NCBI GenBank assembly: GCA_030616935.1
Contig: JAUWWJ010000008.1
Span: 1 to 14,407 of the forward strand
Reading direction: 5' to 3'
Length of the DNA: 14,407 nucleotides
Source: Planctomycetaceae bacterium
GTDB taxonomy: Bacteria; Planctomycetota; Planctomycetia; Pirellulales; UBA1268
The position numbers and the translations under genes are program-made. A model generated the notes under the pieces. It saw nothing but the letters and a program-made list of their open reading frames with translations, searched no databases and had not been told where the DNA came from. This document shows positions 6,769 to 14,083 of this stretch, piece by piece; position 1 is the first letter of the stretch; every line of letters begins with the position of its first letter.

Positions 6769-7359
6769 ATGCCCCTAATCCCTTATGTTGTTGAAAAAAG
6801 TGGCCGCGAAGAGCGGGCAATGGACATTTACAGCCGGCTGTTAAAAGATCGCATCATATTCCTTGGCTCTCAGGTAAATGATGAAATGGCGAATGCCATT
6901 GTCGCGCAGATGCTCTTTCTTCAGACTGACGATCCAAAGAGTGATATCCATCTCTATATCAATTCACCAGGAGGAAGCGTTACAGCAGGGCTGGCAATTT
7001 ATGACACAATGCAATTTGTTAGTTGTGATGTTGCAACATATTGCATAGGTCAAGCCGCATCCATGGGTGCTTTGCTTTTGACTGCTGGAACGGCCGGAAA
7101 ACGGCGTGCTCTACCAAATGCACGAATCATGATTCATCAACCACTCGCTGGCATGGAAGGCACCGCAGAAGAAATCATGATTCATGCCAATGAATTCCGA
7201 AATATCAAAAGTAAATTGAACAAAATTTTGCTGAAACATACTGGTCAGCCTCTTGAGAAAATTGAAGAGGATACTGATCGTGATCGATTTATGTCAGCAG
7301 ACGAAGCATGTGAATATCATCTTATTGATGAGGTGATAGAGCAAATTCCCACGGGCTAA
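6769..7359 (+). CDS. clpP: ATP-dependent Clp protease proteolytic subunit, second paralogue
   Basis: A canonical 196-residue ClpP with the full triad: S98 in [12 protein letters not shown]123 in MIHQPLAG and D172 in TDRDRF. The N-terminus starts [25 protein letters not shown], the standard ClpP beginning with the axial-loop region. It differs clearly from the preceding paralogue in the handle and C-terminal helices, so this is an old duplication and not a recent copy. By analogy with mycobacterial and listerial ClpP1/ClpP2 pairs, the two products may form mixed tetradecamers; this is inference. The start is ATG 6769, with only a weak purine-rich site (CGGAA) upstream. No clpX follows; the next gene is a lipoprotein. 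Confidence 0.96.
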   Translation: MPLIPYVVEKSGREERAMDIYSRLLKDRIIFLGSQVNDEMANAIVAQMLFLQTDDPKSDIHLYINSPGGSVTAGLAIYDTMQFVSCDVATYCIGQAASMGALLLTAGTAGKRRALPNARIMIHQPLAGMEGTAEEIMIHANEFRNIKSKLNKILLKHTGQPLEKIEEDTDRDRFMSADEACEYHLIDEVIEQIPTG

Positions 7360-7397
7360 TAGCCCTACACGGTGCGTGAGGCGCAAGGAGGCGCGTC

Positions 7398-8360
7398 ATG
7401 AAAAAAACTTTATCTCAATTGGTGACAGCTGGCCCATATTCGGTGGCATTACTCATGTGCCCGATAGTATTGATTTGCGGCTGCAAAAGTGATGTTCATC
7501 ATCAACTTCTTGAGCGAGAATTGCGACTCCAAGAAGATCAGATCTACTGTCTCCAAGACAAGTTGCAGACACAGTACTATGAACTCGACACGTTGACGGA
7601 TGAAAACGCATCACTTCGTAAGCAGCTTGGAATCATTGACGACTCTTCATCAAACACCAGGTTACCGTCGTCTCCGACATCTGCTCAACCACTCCTTGTG
7701 CCGCCACACGTTGATGTACCGAGCTTTGATGGAGGTGGTAGTAACTCTGACAGTAATGGTCCAGTTTTTGGAGCAGATCCTCCATCTACATCAGGGAGCG
7801 AGAAGAGCTCAAACAGTCTTCCTAATCCCAGTGGAGATATGGCGCCTCCTACCCTTGAAGGCGTTCCACCACTGCCACAAGATTCAGGTGACCGAGGTGC
7901 CTCTCGACCTATTCGCCAGCTTTCTTTTGCCGAAAGCGTTGGTCACCAATCCGATCTAACACACCTCGTTATTAATCATGAAAAAACGGTGTGTTATGAC
8001 GCCGATGGTGATGGCTTTCCCGAGGGTGTAACACTTGTCGTTGAACCACGTGATGCCGATGAACGTCTTGTCACAACTGCCGGTGACATTTACGTGGCTG
8101 CATATGAACCAACAGCAACGGCACAAGAGGCTAGCTTAGGGCGTCAGTTTGCAGAATGGACAATCCCTGCAGCCAAAGCTCACCAGCACTTTAGGCGTAC
8201 ATCTAGAGCCCGTGGACTCCATTTCGTACTACCATGGCCAACCACAGCACCAGAGAAAACCCCAATTCGGATCTCCGTCCAGTTGACGCAATTCGATGGC
8301 TCAACAATTGAAACGGAAGCTATTGCTAAACTTGACTCCGCTTCTGGAGGAAGTCAATAA
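7398..8360 (+). CDS. Coiled-coil lipoprotein with a C-terminal beta-rich domain, function unknown
   Basis: A 320-residue exported protein without a recognised family name. The signal segment ends in a lipobox-like ICGC, with Cys29 as the probable lipidated residue. Residues about 33-77 form a coiled coil (HHQLLERELRLQEDQIYCLQ and the LDTLTDENASLRKQL heptads). A Ser/Pro/Gly-rich linker (about 80-180) follows. A compact C-terminal domain (about 190-315) starts with a DADGDGFPEG turn that resembles a calcium-binding DxDxDG loop and continues with beta-strand-like sequence (VTLVVEPRDAD, IRISVQLTQF). The start ATG 7398 has a strong site AAGGAGG (7386-7392). It could hold the envelope layers apart or bind a partner through the coiled coil. 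The gene ends at the terminator shared with gapA. Confidence 0.8.
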   Translation: MKKTLSQLVTAGPYSVALLMCPIVLICGCKSDVHHQLLERELRLQEDQIYCLQDKLQTQYYELDTLTDENASLRKQLGIIDDSSSNTRLPSSPTSAQPLLVPPHVDVPSFDGGGSNSDSNGPVFGADPPSTSGSEKSSNSLPNPSGDMAPPTLEGVPPLPQDSGDRGASRPIRQLSFAESVGHQSDLTHLVINHEKTVCYDADGDGFPEGVTLVVEPRDADERLVTTAGDIYVAAYEPTATAQEASLGRQFAEWTIPAAKAHQHFRRTSRARGLHFVLPWPTTAPEKTPIRISVQLTQFDGSTIETEAIAKLDSASGGSQ

Positions 8361-8361
8361 A

Positions 8362-8396
8362 AACGACCGGCCTCTTTGAAAGAAAGGCCGGCCGTT
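8362..8396 (-). terminator. Intrinsic terminator of gapA, shared with the convergent lipoprotein gene
   Basis: AACGACCGGCCT (8362-8373) pairs with AGGCCGGCCGTT (8385-8396), twelve positions with one A-C mismatch, around an 11-base loop. On the minus strand the stem is followed by a TTTTTA tract, so it is a good terminator for gapA. On the plus strand the following sequence (CATTGAATAG) has few T residues, so it may only partly stop the lipoprotein transcript. Confidence 0.85.
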
Positions 8397-8427
8397 CATT
8401 GAATAGTTTCTGAATGAGGCTTCTTAC

Positions 8428-9444
8428 TCAAAGCCCTTTTGATTCCAGGAAATTCAGTAAGTCAGCAACGCGGTTCGAATAACCCCACTCGTTGTCGTAC
8501 CAGCTAACGACTTTCACAAGATTTCCAAGGCCTATGGTGTCGACAGCGGAGAATATGGAGCTGTGTGGATCACCTCGTAGATCAGTTGAAACCAACTGCT
8601 GTTCAGAATACCTTAGAATTCCCTTTAATGGACCTTCTGCGGCTGTCTTCATGGCAGCATTAATTTCTTCTGGGGACGCCTCCTTGTCCAACGTTGCAGT
8701 AAAGTCAACGACGCTCACAGTCGGGACCGGCACACGAAACGCCATACCGGTAAACTTGCCTTGTAGTTCAGGTATGACAAGACCGACTGCCTTCGCAGCA
8801 CCCGTTCCTGCTGGCACAATGTTCAAAGCAGCCGCTCGTGCATCACGCAGATTGCCAGCCGCTGTATCGACTGTTTTCTGAGAGTTGGTATACGCGTGAA
8901 CCGTAGTAAGCAAACCCCGATCAATACCAAACTTCTCGTGAAGAATCTTTGCTACGGGGGCAAGACCATTCGTAGTACAGGAAGCATTTGATATGACATG
9001 ATGCTTTGATGGATCATACATCTCATCATTCACACCAAGCACGATCGTGAGATCTTCATTTTTTGCTGGAGCCGAAATCACCACCTTTTTTACACTGTCT
9101 CGCTTGTGGGCGACCGCCTTGGTTGCGTCAGTGAAAAAACCTGTGCTTTCAACAACGATATCGACATTCTCTGACCCCCATGGAATCGATCCCGGATCCC
9201 GCTCTGCAAAAACCTTAATCGTTCTGCCATCAACAACGAGATCATTCCCATCGGTTCCTACTGTCCCCTTGAATGGGCCGTAGTTCGAATCTAGCTCGAG
9301 AAGATGAGCATTTGTCTTGGCGTCTGTAAGGTCATTGAGGGCAACGATCTGCACCTCACCATCAAGGCCAAATTTTTCATATATCGCTCGAAATGTGAGA
9401 CGTCCGATACGACCAAAACCATTAATGCCAACACGAATGGACAC
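8428..9444 (-). CDS. gapA: Glyceraldehyde-3-phosphate dehydrogenase
   Basis: GAPDH oxidises glyceraldehyde 3-phosphate to 1,3-bisphosphoglycerate with NAD(P) in glycolysis and, reversed, in gluconeogenesis. The 338-residue product shows the Rossmann motif GINGFGRIGR near the start, the catalytic motif SNASCTTN with Cys156, and the terminal block VVSWYDNEWGYSNRVADL. ALNDLTD after the second strand fits an NAD-using enzyme. The start is GTG 9444, not the longer frame to 9507. GGAG stands seven bases before this GTG, the protein then begins exactly where GAPDHs begin (SIRVGINGFG), and the extra 21 residues match nothing in the family. A hairpin terminator follows the stop. The gene is divergent from the ABC operon. 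Confidence 0.97.
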   Translation of the reverse strand: MSIRVGINGFGRIGRLTFRAIYEKFGLDGEVQIVALNDLTDAKTNAHLLELDSNYGPFKGTVGTDGNDLVVDGRTIKVFAERDPGSIPWGSENVDIVVESTGFFTDATKAVAHKRDSVKKVVISAPAKNEDLTIVLGVNDEMYDPSKHHVISNASCTTNGLAPVAKILHEKFGIDRGLLTTVHAYTNSQKTVDTAAGNLRDARAAALNIVPAGTGAAKAVGLVIPELQGKFTGMAFRVPVPTVSVVDFTATLDKEASPEEINAAMKTAAEGPLKGILRYSEQQLVSTDLRGDPHSSIFSAVDTIGLGNLVKVVSWYDNEWGYSNRVADLLNFLESKGL

Positions 9445-9487
9445 AGCAAAACTCCTATAACGAGTCGTCAGATCGGTAGTTGTCAGA

Positions 9488-9501
9488 GTGCCTTCGGGCA
9501 C
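9488..9501 (+). promoter_or_regulatory. Short hairpin with UUCG tetraloop
   Basis: GTGCC-TTCG-GGCAC forms a five-pair stem closed by the very stable C(UUCG)G loop when transcribed on the plus strand. It lies outside both flanking genes, 43 bases upstream of the gapA start. This could nucleate a structured RNA or be chance; it is short. Confidence 0.3.
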
Positions 9502-9662
9502 AGCCACCGTAAAGTATCTCCGGCAGGACTATACACGCGCACCAACTCCTTCTCAATCACCCACAGGTTTTGGCGGGCCACTGCACCAATCAAAAGTTTT
9601 TGCCCTCAAATTCTTAAGAAATCACGGCCGTCGTCTATCCTCATCTGGCGAAGAGCTTGTCG

Positions 9663-9709
9663 AAAAGGAGTTTTTCTCCACGGAAAGCCCGGCACGAAAA
9701 ACTCCTTTT
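9663..9709. repeat. Perfect 14-bp inverted repeat upstream of the ABC operon
   Basis: AAAAGGAGTTTTTC (9663-9676) and GAAAAACTCCTTTT (9696-9709) are exact reverse complements separated by 19 bases, within which CGG and CCG can add an inner stem. Each arm ends in T residues on its outgoing strand, so it could act as a two-way terminator or leader attenuator. The right arm also overlaps TTGACA (9708-9713), so it could be an operator. Start of the ATPase gene is 33 bases further on. Confidence 0.65.
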
Positions 9710-9742
9710 GACACCACCTCGTGTTCCAGCGATTCTTTCTCC

Positions 9743-10483
9743 ATGAAACAAACACATTCAAATACCCAAAGCCCGGTTGAGAAATCAGCTGTTCTTGAAC
9801 TGAACGGTGTAAAAAAATCTTTTTCTGTTCCGGGTGGTGATCCTCTCCTGATTCTTGACATACCCTTTTTTCAGATCGCTGCAGGTGAGCTTGTTGCACT
9901 TGAAGGCCAAAGTGGTTCTGGCAAGTCAACACTTTTAAATGTCGTTTCTGGCATTATGCGTCCCGACAGTGGCCAAGTCCTGGTAGGTGGTTTGAATATC
10001 GTCAAGCTAGCTGAGCCACAGCGGGATCGACTACGAGCCGATCGAATCGGTCTTGTATTTCAACAATTCAACTTACTTCCAGGATTCACTGCTCTTGAGA
10101 ACGTACTTGTTGCAATGAGCTTTGGGTCACAAGTATCGAGCAAGGAAAGGGCTGAGTCACTCCTTGAAGCCGTTGGCCTGGCGGACCGTTTCCATCATAA
10201 GCCAGCAGCCATGAGTATCGGCCAACAACAACGAGTTGCAGTCGCCCGCGCGCTTGCAAATCGGCCACGAGTGCTTCTTGCTGATGAGCCCACCGCAAGT
10301 ATCGATCCCTCACATCAACAACAAGTTATTGATCTCCTACAGACGACATGCCGGGAAGAAGAAGTCGCTCTCTTGGTTGTCACACATGCACCCGAGGTAG
10401 CAGAGCAGTTTCCAGTACGCCATCGCTTGGAAGATTTTAATCGGGCTGCCGCAGTTCATCCAACAACAAATGGAGTGTATTGA
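9743..10483 (+). CDS. ABC transporter ATP-binding protein, LolD/MacB type
   Basis: The 246-residue ATPase powers the FtsX-type permease encoded next. Family motifs, numbered from ATG 9743, are Walker A GQSGSGKS (55-62), Q-loop VFQQFN (105-110), signature MSIGQQQR (157-164, the usual second-position Gly replaced by Ile), Walker B RVLLADEPTA (176-185), D-loop SIDP, and the H-loop His215 in VVTHA. The longer frame from 9488 is rejected because similarity starts at about residue 16 of this shorter product. ATG 9743 has no good Shine-Dalgarno site. A TTGACA at 9708-9713 with a poor -10 (GATTCT, 9731-9736) would place the transcript start almost at the ATG. The stop TGA shares its A with the permease ATG. 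The substrate is unknown; members of this class handle lipoproteins, macrolides, cell-division signals or metals. Confidence 0.92.
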   Translation: MKQTHSNTQSPVEKSAVLELNGVKKSFSVPGGDPLLILDIPFFQIAAGELVALEGQSGSGKSTLLNVVSGIMRPDSGQVLVGGLNIVKLAEPQRDRLRADRIGLVFQQFNLLPGFTALENVLVAMSFGSQVSSKERAESLLEAVGLADRFHHKPAAMSIGQQQRVAVARALANRPRVLLADEPTASIDPSHQQQVIDLLQTTCREEEVALLVVTHAPEVAEQFPVRHRLEDFNRAAAVHPTTNGVY

Positions 10484-11799
10484 TGAGTTTGCTTGGCATT
10501 GCATGGAGAAATATTAAGCAGCGGGCATTTACAAGTGGCCTCACCGCATTATCGATGTCTCTTGGTGTTGCGCTTGTCGTAGCAACCTTAATCACAGGTG
10601 GTGTTGTAAAACAAGCCTTCGAGTCTGGTGCAGGCCTGGGGTACAATATGATCATTGGGGCAAAAGGAAGCCCACTACAACTTGTGCTCAATAGTGTTTA
10701 TCTAATCAGTAAACCGATTGAGAACATTTCGTGGGCGACGTATACCGAATTTTTGCCCGCTCGTGAACGTCCTGATGGGCAAGATGGAACATGGGCAGCG
10801 AGTACTCAGACTGCTGTTCCCATCTGTATGGGTGATTACTTTCGTGGTCACCGAGTAGTTGGCACAAATTCTACGTATTTCAATCGACTCACTCGCGGTA
10901 ATGGCCAACCTTTTGAGTTTTCTTCAGGGACTAACTTTCACGATGAGGATCTCTACAGTGCTGTATTAGGAAGCCAGGTCGCACTTACACTGAACCTACA
11001 AGTTGGTGATAAAATTGCACCGACGCATGGTGCTGATGATGGTAAAGTCCATGATCCATTTCAGATCACTGGCATTCTATCCAGAACTGACACACCCATT
11101 GATCGTGGTGTGTTTGTCAATATGGAAGGCTTTTATCTTCAAGACGGGCACGCCAAGCCGATTGATTCAAGTGAAAATACCGAGCAAACCGGACCCACGA
11201 ATAACGACTCACCCGGTAAAGGTCTTCTTCCATATAATCAACGCGAGGTAACCGCCATTTTGCTTGAGACAGCTGCTTTTCCTGGTCTCCCTGCAGAACT
11301 CACAGCAATGGGGCTCCGAAATGCGATTAACGAGGGTCGCGATGCACAGGCTGCACTTCCAATTGCTGAGATTCGTGTGCTCCTTGATCTTTTTGTCACA
11401 CCTCTTGAGTTGCTGCTGCTGTTAGTCACCACTCTTGTCGTAATTGTTTCTGCGATCGGCATCCTCGTAAGTATGGTTGGTTCATCTCTTGAACGGAGCC
11501 GGGACGTGGCAATCATGAGGGCGTTGGGGGCTCGTCGCAGCGTTGTTCTGGCAACAGTACTCATTGAAGCTATTCTCCTTGCTGTTGGAGGAGGAATCAT
11601 TGGATTGCTCCTTGGGCACGGTACAGTCGGACTCATTGGACCCTGGATAGCAACGAATGCCGATGTTGCGGCCGGATTTTTATCGTATACGACGGCTGAA
11701 CTGCTCCTTGTACCTTTTCTCATCGTACTCGCGATTCTGGCGGCATTATTACCAGCTGTGGCTGCCTATCGCACCGATGTCGCCCGATGGCTTGGGTAA
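10483..11799 (+). CDS. FtsX/MacB-type ABC transporter permease
   Basis: A 438-residue inner-membrane permease. Layout is one N-terminal membrane helix (about residues 15-38), a long periplasmic domain (about 40-290, MacB_PCD-like), and three C-terminal helices (about 305-335, 358-382 and 405-430) forming the FtsX domain. The segment ERSRDVAIMRALGARRSVV between the first two is the typical cytoplasmic coupling loop that contacts the ATPase. I chose ATG 10483, which shares one base with the ATPase stop (TGATG) and has GGAG seven bases upstream. A TTG one codon earlier is less likely. Such permeases work as dimers that transmit mechanical force rather than move substrate through a pore. The tight coupling shows that the two genes form one transporter. 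Confidence 0.92.
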   Translation: MSLLGIAWRNIKQRAFTSGLTALSMSLGVALVVATLITGGVVKQAFESGAGLGYNMIIGAKGSPLQLVLNSVYLISKPIENISWATYTEFLPARERPDGQDGTWAASTQTAVPICMGDYFRGHRVVGTNSTYFNRLTRGNGQPFEFSSGTNFHDEDLYSAVLGSQVALTLNLQVGDKIAPTHGADDGKVHDPFQITGILSRTDTPIDRGVFVNMEGFYLQDGHAKPIDSSENTEQTGPTNNDSPGKGLLPYNQREVTAILLETAAFPGLPAELTAMGLRNAINEGRDAQAALPIAEIRVLLDLFVTPLELLLLLVTTLVVIVSAIGILVSMVGSSLERSRDVAIMRALGARRSVVLATVLIEAILLAVGGGIIGLLLGHGTVGLIGPWIATNADVAAGFLSYTTAELLLVPFLIVLAILAALLPAVAAYRTDVARWLG

Positions 11800-11836
11800 G
11801 GCAAAAAACGTAGAAAAGCGAGCTTTCTTCTCTACC

Positions 11837-11866
11837 TTGATTCGGCATTACGATGTGTCTTATAAA
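11837..11866 (+). promoter_or_regulatory. Sigma-70-type promoter for the CPFC gene, probably leaderless
   Basis: TTGATT (11837-11842), an 18-base spacer, and TATAAA (11861-11866). Only eight bases separate the -10 box from ATG 11875, so transcription would begin within about two bases of the start codon. No Shine-Dalgarno sequence is present before that ATG, consistent with a leaderless mRNA. The gene may also be reached by read-through from the permease. Confidence 0.55.
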
Positions 11867-11874
11867 CTAATGGT

Positions 11875-13365
11875 ATGCGAATTCCGGTCTCTTCTTTTGC
11901 TCGACTCTCTATTCTGATGCTTGCCATCAGTTCTTTGTTCATTGTGGCACTTGAACAATCTCTTGCCTGTCCTTTTTGTGCAGCAGTCGGCTTAACTTTC
12001 TCTCAGGAGATTAAGCAGAGCGAAGCTGCTATCATTGCCCGCCTTGTTGAGCCACCTCCCGCATCGGCTCTGGGACCCAATGCTGAGGGTCCATTACCGC
12101 AGGCGAAATTCGAAGTGGTCAATGTCCTCAAAGGAGAAGACCTTCTACGGTCAACTAATTTGCTTGATGCAAACACTTTGATTGATGCAATCATGCTCGA
12201 GGCAACCACCCCTGGGGATCTGTATCTGATCATGGGAATTGAGCCTCCTGAATTCATTTGGTCGAATCCAATTGCCATCAATGAACGCGCTGTTACATAT
12301 CTTAAAAAACTCGATCAACTCCCTGAATCTGGTCCAGATCGTCTTGCATTTTTTCAACAATATCTCGAAGACAAGGATGATGTGTTGGCTCGAGACGCAT
12401 ATGATGAATTTGCAATAGCACCATACGACGATGTGCGTGGCCTTGAAAATAGAATGGACCCGACTGCACTGCTCCAATGGATAAAAACGCCACGCATTCC
12501 GTCGAACAGGCGTCGTTTATACGCCACGATGTTAGGTATATGTGGAACACCAGCTTATGCAGCTGAAATAGAGAAAATTCTTCTTGGTGAAGACCTTGGT
12601 GACGACTCATCTGATCTGCGAAGTGGTTTAGATGCATTGATTGCCTGCTATGTTGTGCTCGTTGGTCCAACGGGTCTTGATCTCATTGATAAACTTTTTC
12701 TTGATCGTAGTTCTCGGGAAATTCCATTTACAGAAACGTATGCCGCGGTCATGGCGCTGCGTTTTCTTGGTGAAGAATCAGAAACAATTCCACGCGAACG
12801 GGTTCTTGAATCCTTGCGCTTGTTGCTCAATGAACCAAAACTTGCAGACCTTGTCATTGCTGATCTTGCCCGCTGGCAGGATTGGTCTGTGATAGCAAAG
12901 TTGACGGCTATCTACGTTGACGCAACTCCCGAAAACATTTTTGTGCGCGAGCCCATCGTGAACTATATGAAAGCTTGCCCGCTTCCTGCAGCAGCAAGTG
13001 CTTTGGTAAAACTTCGTGAAATAGATCCCGAAGCTGTTCGTAGAGCAGCTACATTAGCGGGTCTTGCTGGTCTCACAACAACCACTGAAGCAGACCTCCC
13101 TGCAGAGCAGCCGTCTGTCACGCCAGTACGGGTTGCTGATGTCGTTGCAGATGACGTCACTACAGATCGCTCAATGGTTGTGAGCACGGGCTCACAGCCC
13201 GCAACAAAAGAGTCTCGGCCCGATGATCGTCCGATTCTTCATTCTGAGAATGAGTCATCTGCAAAATCTCTGCTAAGGTGGGGCCTTTGGCTTGCTCTTG
13301 TTGCGATTGCGGCTTTTCTGTCTCGCTACCTTCTTCAGCCAGGAAAACGGGACGCCGCTGGTTAG
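11875..13365 (+). CDS. Secreted, C-terminally anchored CPFC-motif protein (planctomycete family)
   Basis: A 496-residue envelope protein. A signal peptide (about 1-31, ending SLA) is followed at once by CPFC (Cys32 and Cys35), a CxxC pair suited to metal binding, haem attachment or redox chemistry. Residues about 40-125 resemble a small beta domain (AIIARLVEPP, KFEVVNVLKGED, GDLYLIMGIE). Residues about 150-400 are helical with HEAT-like pairs (DAYDEFAIAPYDDV, ETYAAVMALRFLGEE, LADLVIADLARWQDWSVIAK). A Thr/Val-rich linker leads to a single membrane helix near residues 468-488 (LWLALVAIAAFLSRYLL) and a basic end. Most of the protein therefore faces outward. I recall similar proteins in planctomycetes next to FtsX permeases but know no function. 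It follows the permease by 75 bases and precedes a DUF3299-like gene by 25. Confidence 0.85.
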   Translation: MRIPVSSFARLSILMLAISSLFIVALEQSLACPFCAAVGLTFSQEIKQSEAAIIARLVEPPPASALGPNAEGPLPQAKFEVVNVLKGEDLLRSTNLLDANTLIDAIMLEATTPGDLYLIMGIEPPEFIWSNPIAINERAVTYLKKLDQLPESGPDRLAFFQQYLEDKDDVLARDAYDEFAIAPYDDVRGLENRMDPTALLQWIKTPRIPSNRRRLYATMLGICGTPAYAAEIEKILLGEDLGDDSSDLRSGLDALIACYVVLVGPTGLDLIDKLFLDRSSREIPFTETYAAVMALRFLGEESETIPRERVLESLRLLLNEPKLADLVIADLARWQDWSVIAKLTAIYVDATPENIFVREPIVNYMKACPLPAAASALVKLREIDPEAVRRAATLAGLAGLTTTTEADLPAEQPSVTPVRVADVVADDVTTDRSMVVSTGSQPATKESRPDDRPILHSENESSAKSLLRWGLWLALVAIAAFLSRYLLQPGKRDAAG

Positions 13366-13390
13366 AAAAATCCAGCGCGATACAGCAGTC

Positions 13391-14083
13391 ATGAAAAAAG
13401 GACTTTTTGATACTCCTGTAAAAGCTACAAAACGTAGTTCTGAAAACAACGAGGATCATGCCTACAAGGCTTTGGCTGGCACATCGATTGCTGCTGCTAC
13501 ACTCGCCTTCCTGTCACCCCTCGCTTTTATTGACTGGTGGTTGCTTGCAGTACCTACGGTTGGTTTTTGTCTAGGCCTCGTAGCCTTACGAGACATTATC
13601 AATCGTCCAGATATTTTCACTGGTAAGCGGCTCGCTAAAACAGCTACTATCTTTTCGTTGGTTTGCCTTATTGGTGGAACGATATATTTGTCATGGGTAT
13701 ATGCCGCTGAACTACCTGAAGGTTTCGAGAGAGTTCATTATGGCGTGTTGCAACCCGCAGAGGGTTCGCCAGCGGCATCAATACCTGACTCTGCACGGGC
13801 TTTAAATGGTCATAACGTGCTGCTCAAAGGCTATATGTATCCTGGGAAAAAACAATTTGGTATTCGTCAATTTTTACTTGTACGGGATCAAGGAGATTGC
13901 TGCTTTGGGGGTAATCCAAAAATTACTGATCGTGTTCTTGTTCATCTTCGAGATGAAAAGGGTATGTCATTTAGCTCTCGTCAGAAAAAACTTGCTGGCA
14001 CATTCACCGTTCGTCCTACCGTTGGCCAAGACGGTATTGAGGGGGGAGTCCTTTATCATCTTGAGGAGGCATTTCCTCGCTAA
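13391..14083 (+). CDS. Membrane protein with DUF4190-like N-terminus and DUF3299-like C-terminal domain
   Basis: A 230-residue protein starting at ATG 13391. The longer frame from 13292 would overlap the upstream gene. There is no clear ribosome binding site; translation may depend on reinitiation 25 bases after the previous stop. Residues 27-66 hold two closely spaced hydrophobic segments and 82-105 a third, with VALRDIINRPDIFTGKRLAKTATIFSL between them resembling DUF4190-type membrane domains. From about 140 the sequence NVLLKGYMYPGKKQFGIRQF, then LLVRDQGDCCFGGNPKITDRVLVHL, matches the DUF3299 pattern, with adjacent Cys170-Cys171. DUF3299 proteins of gammaproteobacteria occur beside ABC genes in zinc-responsive operons (recalled). 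A metal or cofactor role is an inference. The next gene starts inside this one. Confidence 0.8.
   Translation: MKKGLFDTPVKATKRSSENNEDHAYKALAGTSIAAATLAFLSPLAFIDWWLLAVPTVGFCLGLVALRDIINRPDIFTGKRLAKTATIFSLVCLIGGTIYLSWVYAAELPEGFERVHYGVLQPAEGSPAASIPDSARALNGHNVLLKGYMYPGKKQFGIRQFLLVRDQGDCCFGGNPKITDRVLVHLRDEKGMSFSSRQKKLAGTFTVRPTVGQDGIEGGVLYHLEEAFPR

Larger units (their letters stand above)
9445..9742. other. Gene-free divergent interval between gapA and the ABC operon
   Basis: About 298 bases. The open plus-strand frame from 9488 is not taken as coding: similarity of the ATPase begins only after 9743, and the added residues look random. The interval contains a UUCG-loop hairpin (9488-9501), the ten-base palindrome TTCTTAAGAA (9611-9620), a perfect long inverted repeat (9663-9709) and a TTGACA box (9708-9713). 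It may hold promoters for both flanking genes or a small structured RNA. Confidence 0.6.

Noticed and set aside
9445..9507. 21-residue N-terminal extension of GAPDH
   Set aside because: GTG 9444 has a good GGAG site and gives the standard GAPDH N-terminus; the extension matches nothing.
9488..9742. N-terminal extension of the ABC ATPase frame (85 residues)
   Set aside because: The start sits in a hairpin, the residues look random, and family similarity begins only just after ATG 9743.
11810..11835. Hairpin GTAGA...TCTAC after the permease stop
   Set aside because: The stem is broken by a four-base bulge and has no T-run, so I do not call a terminator.
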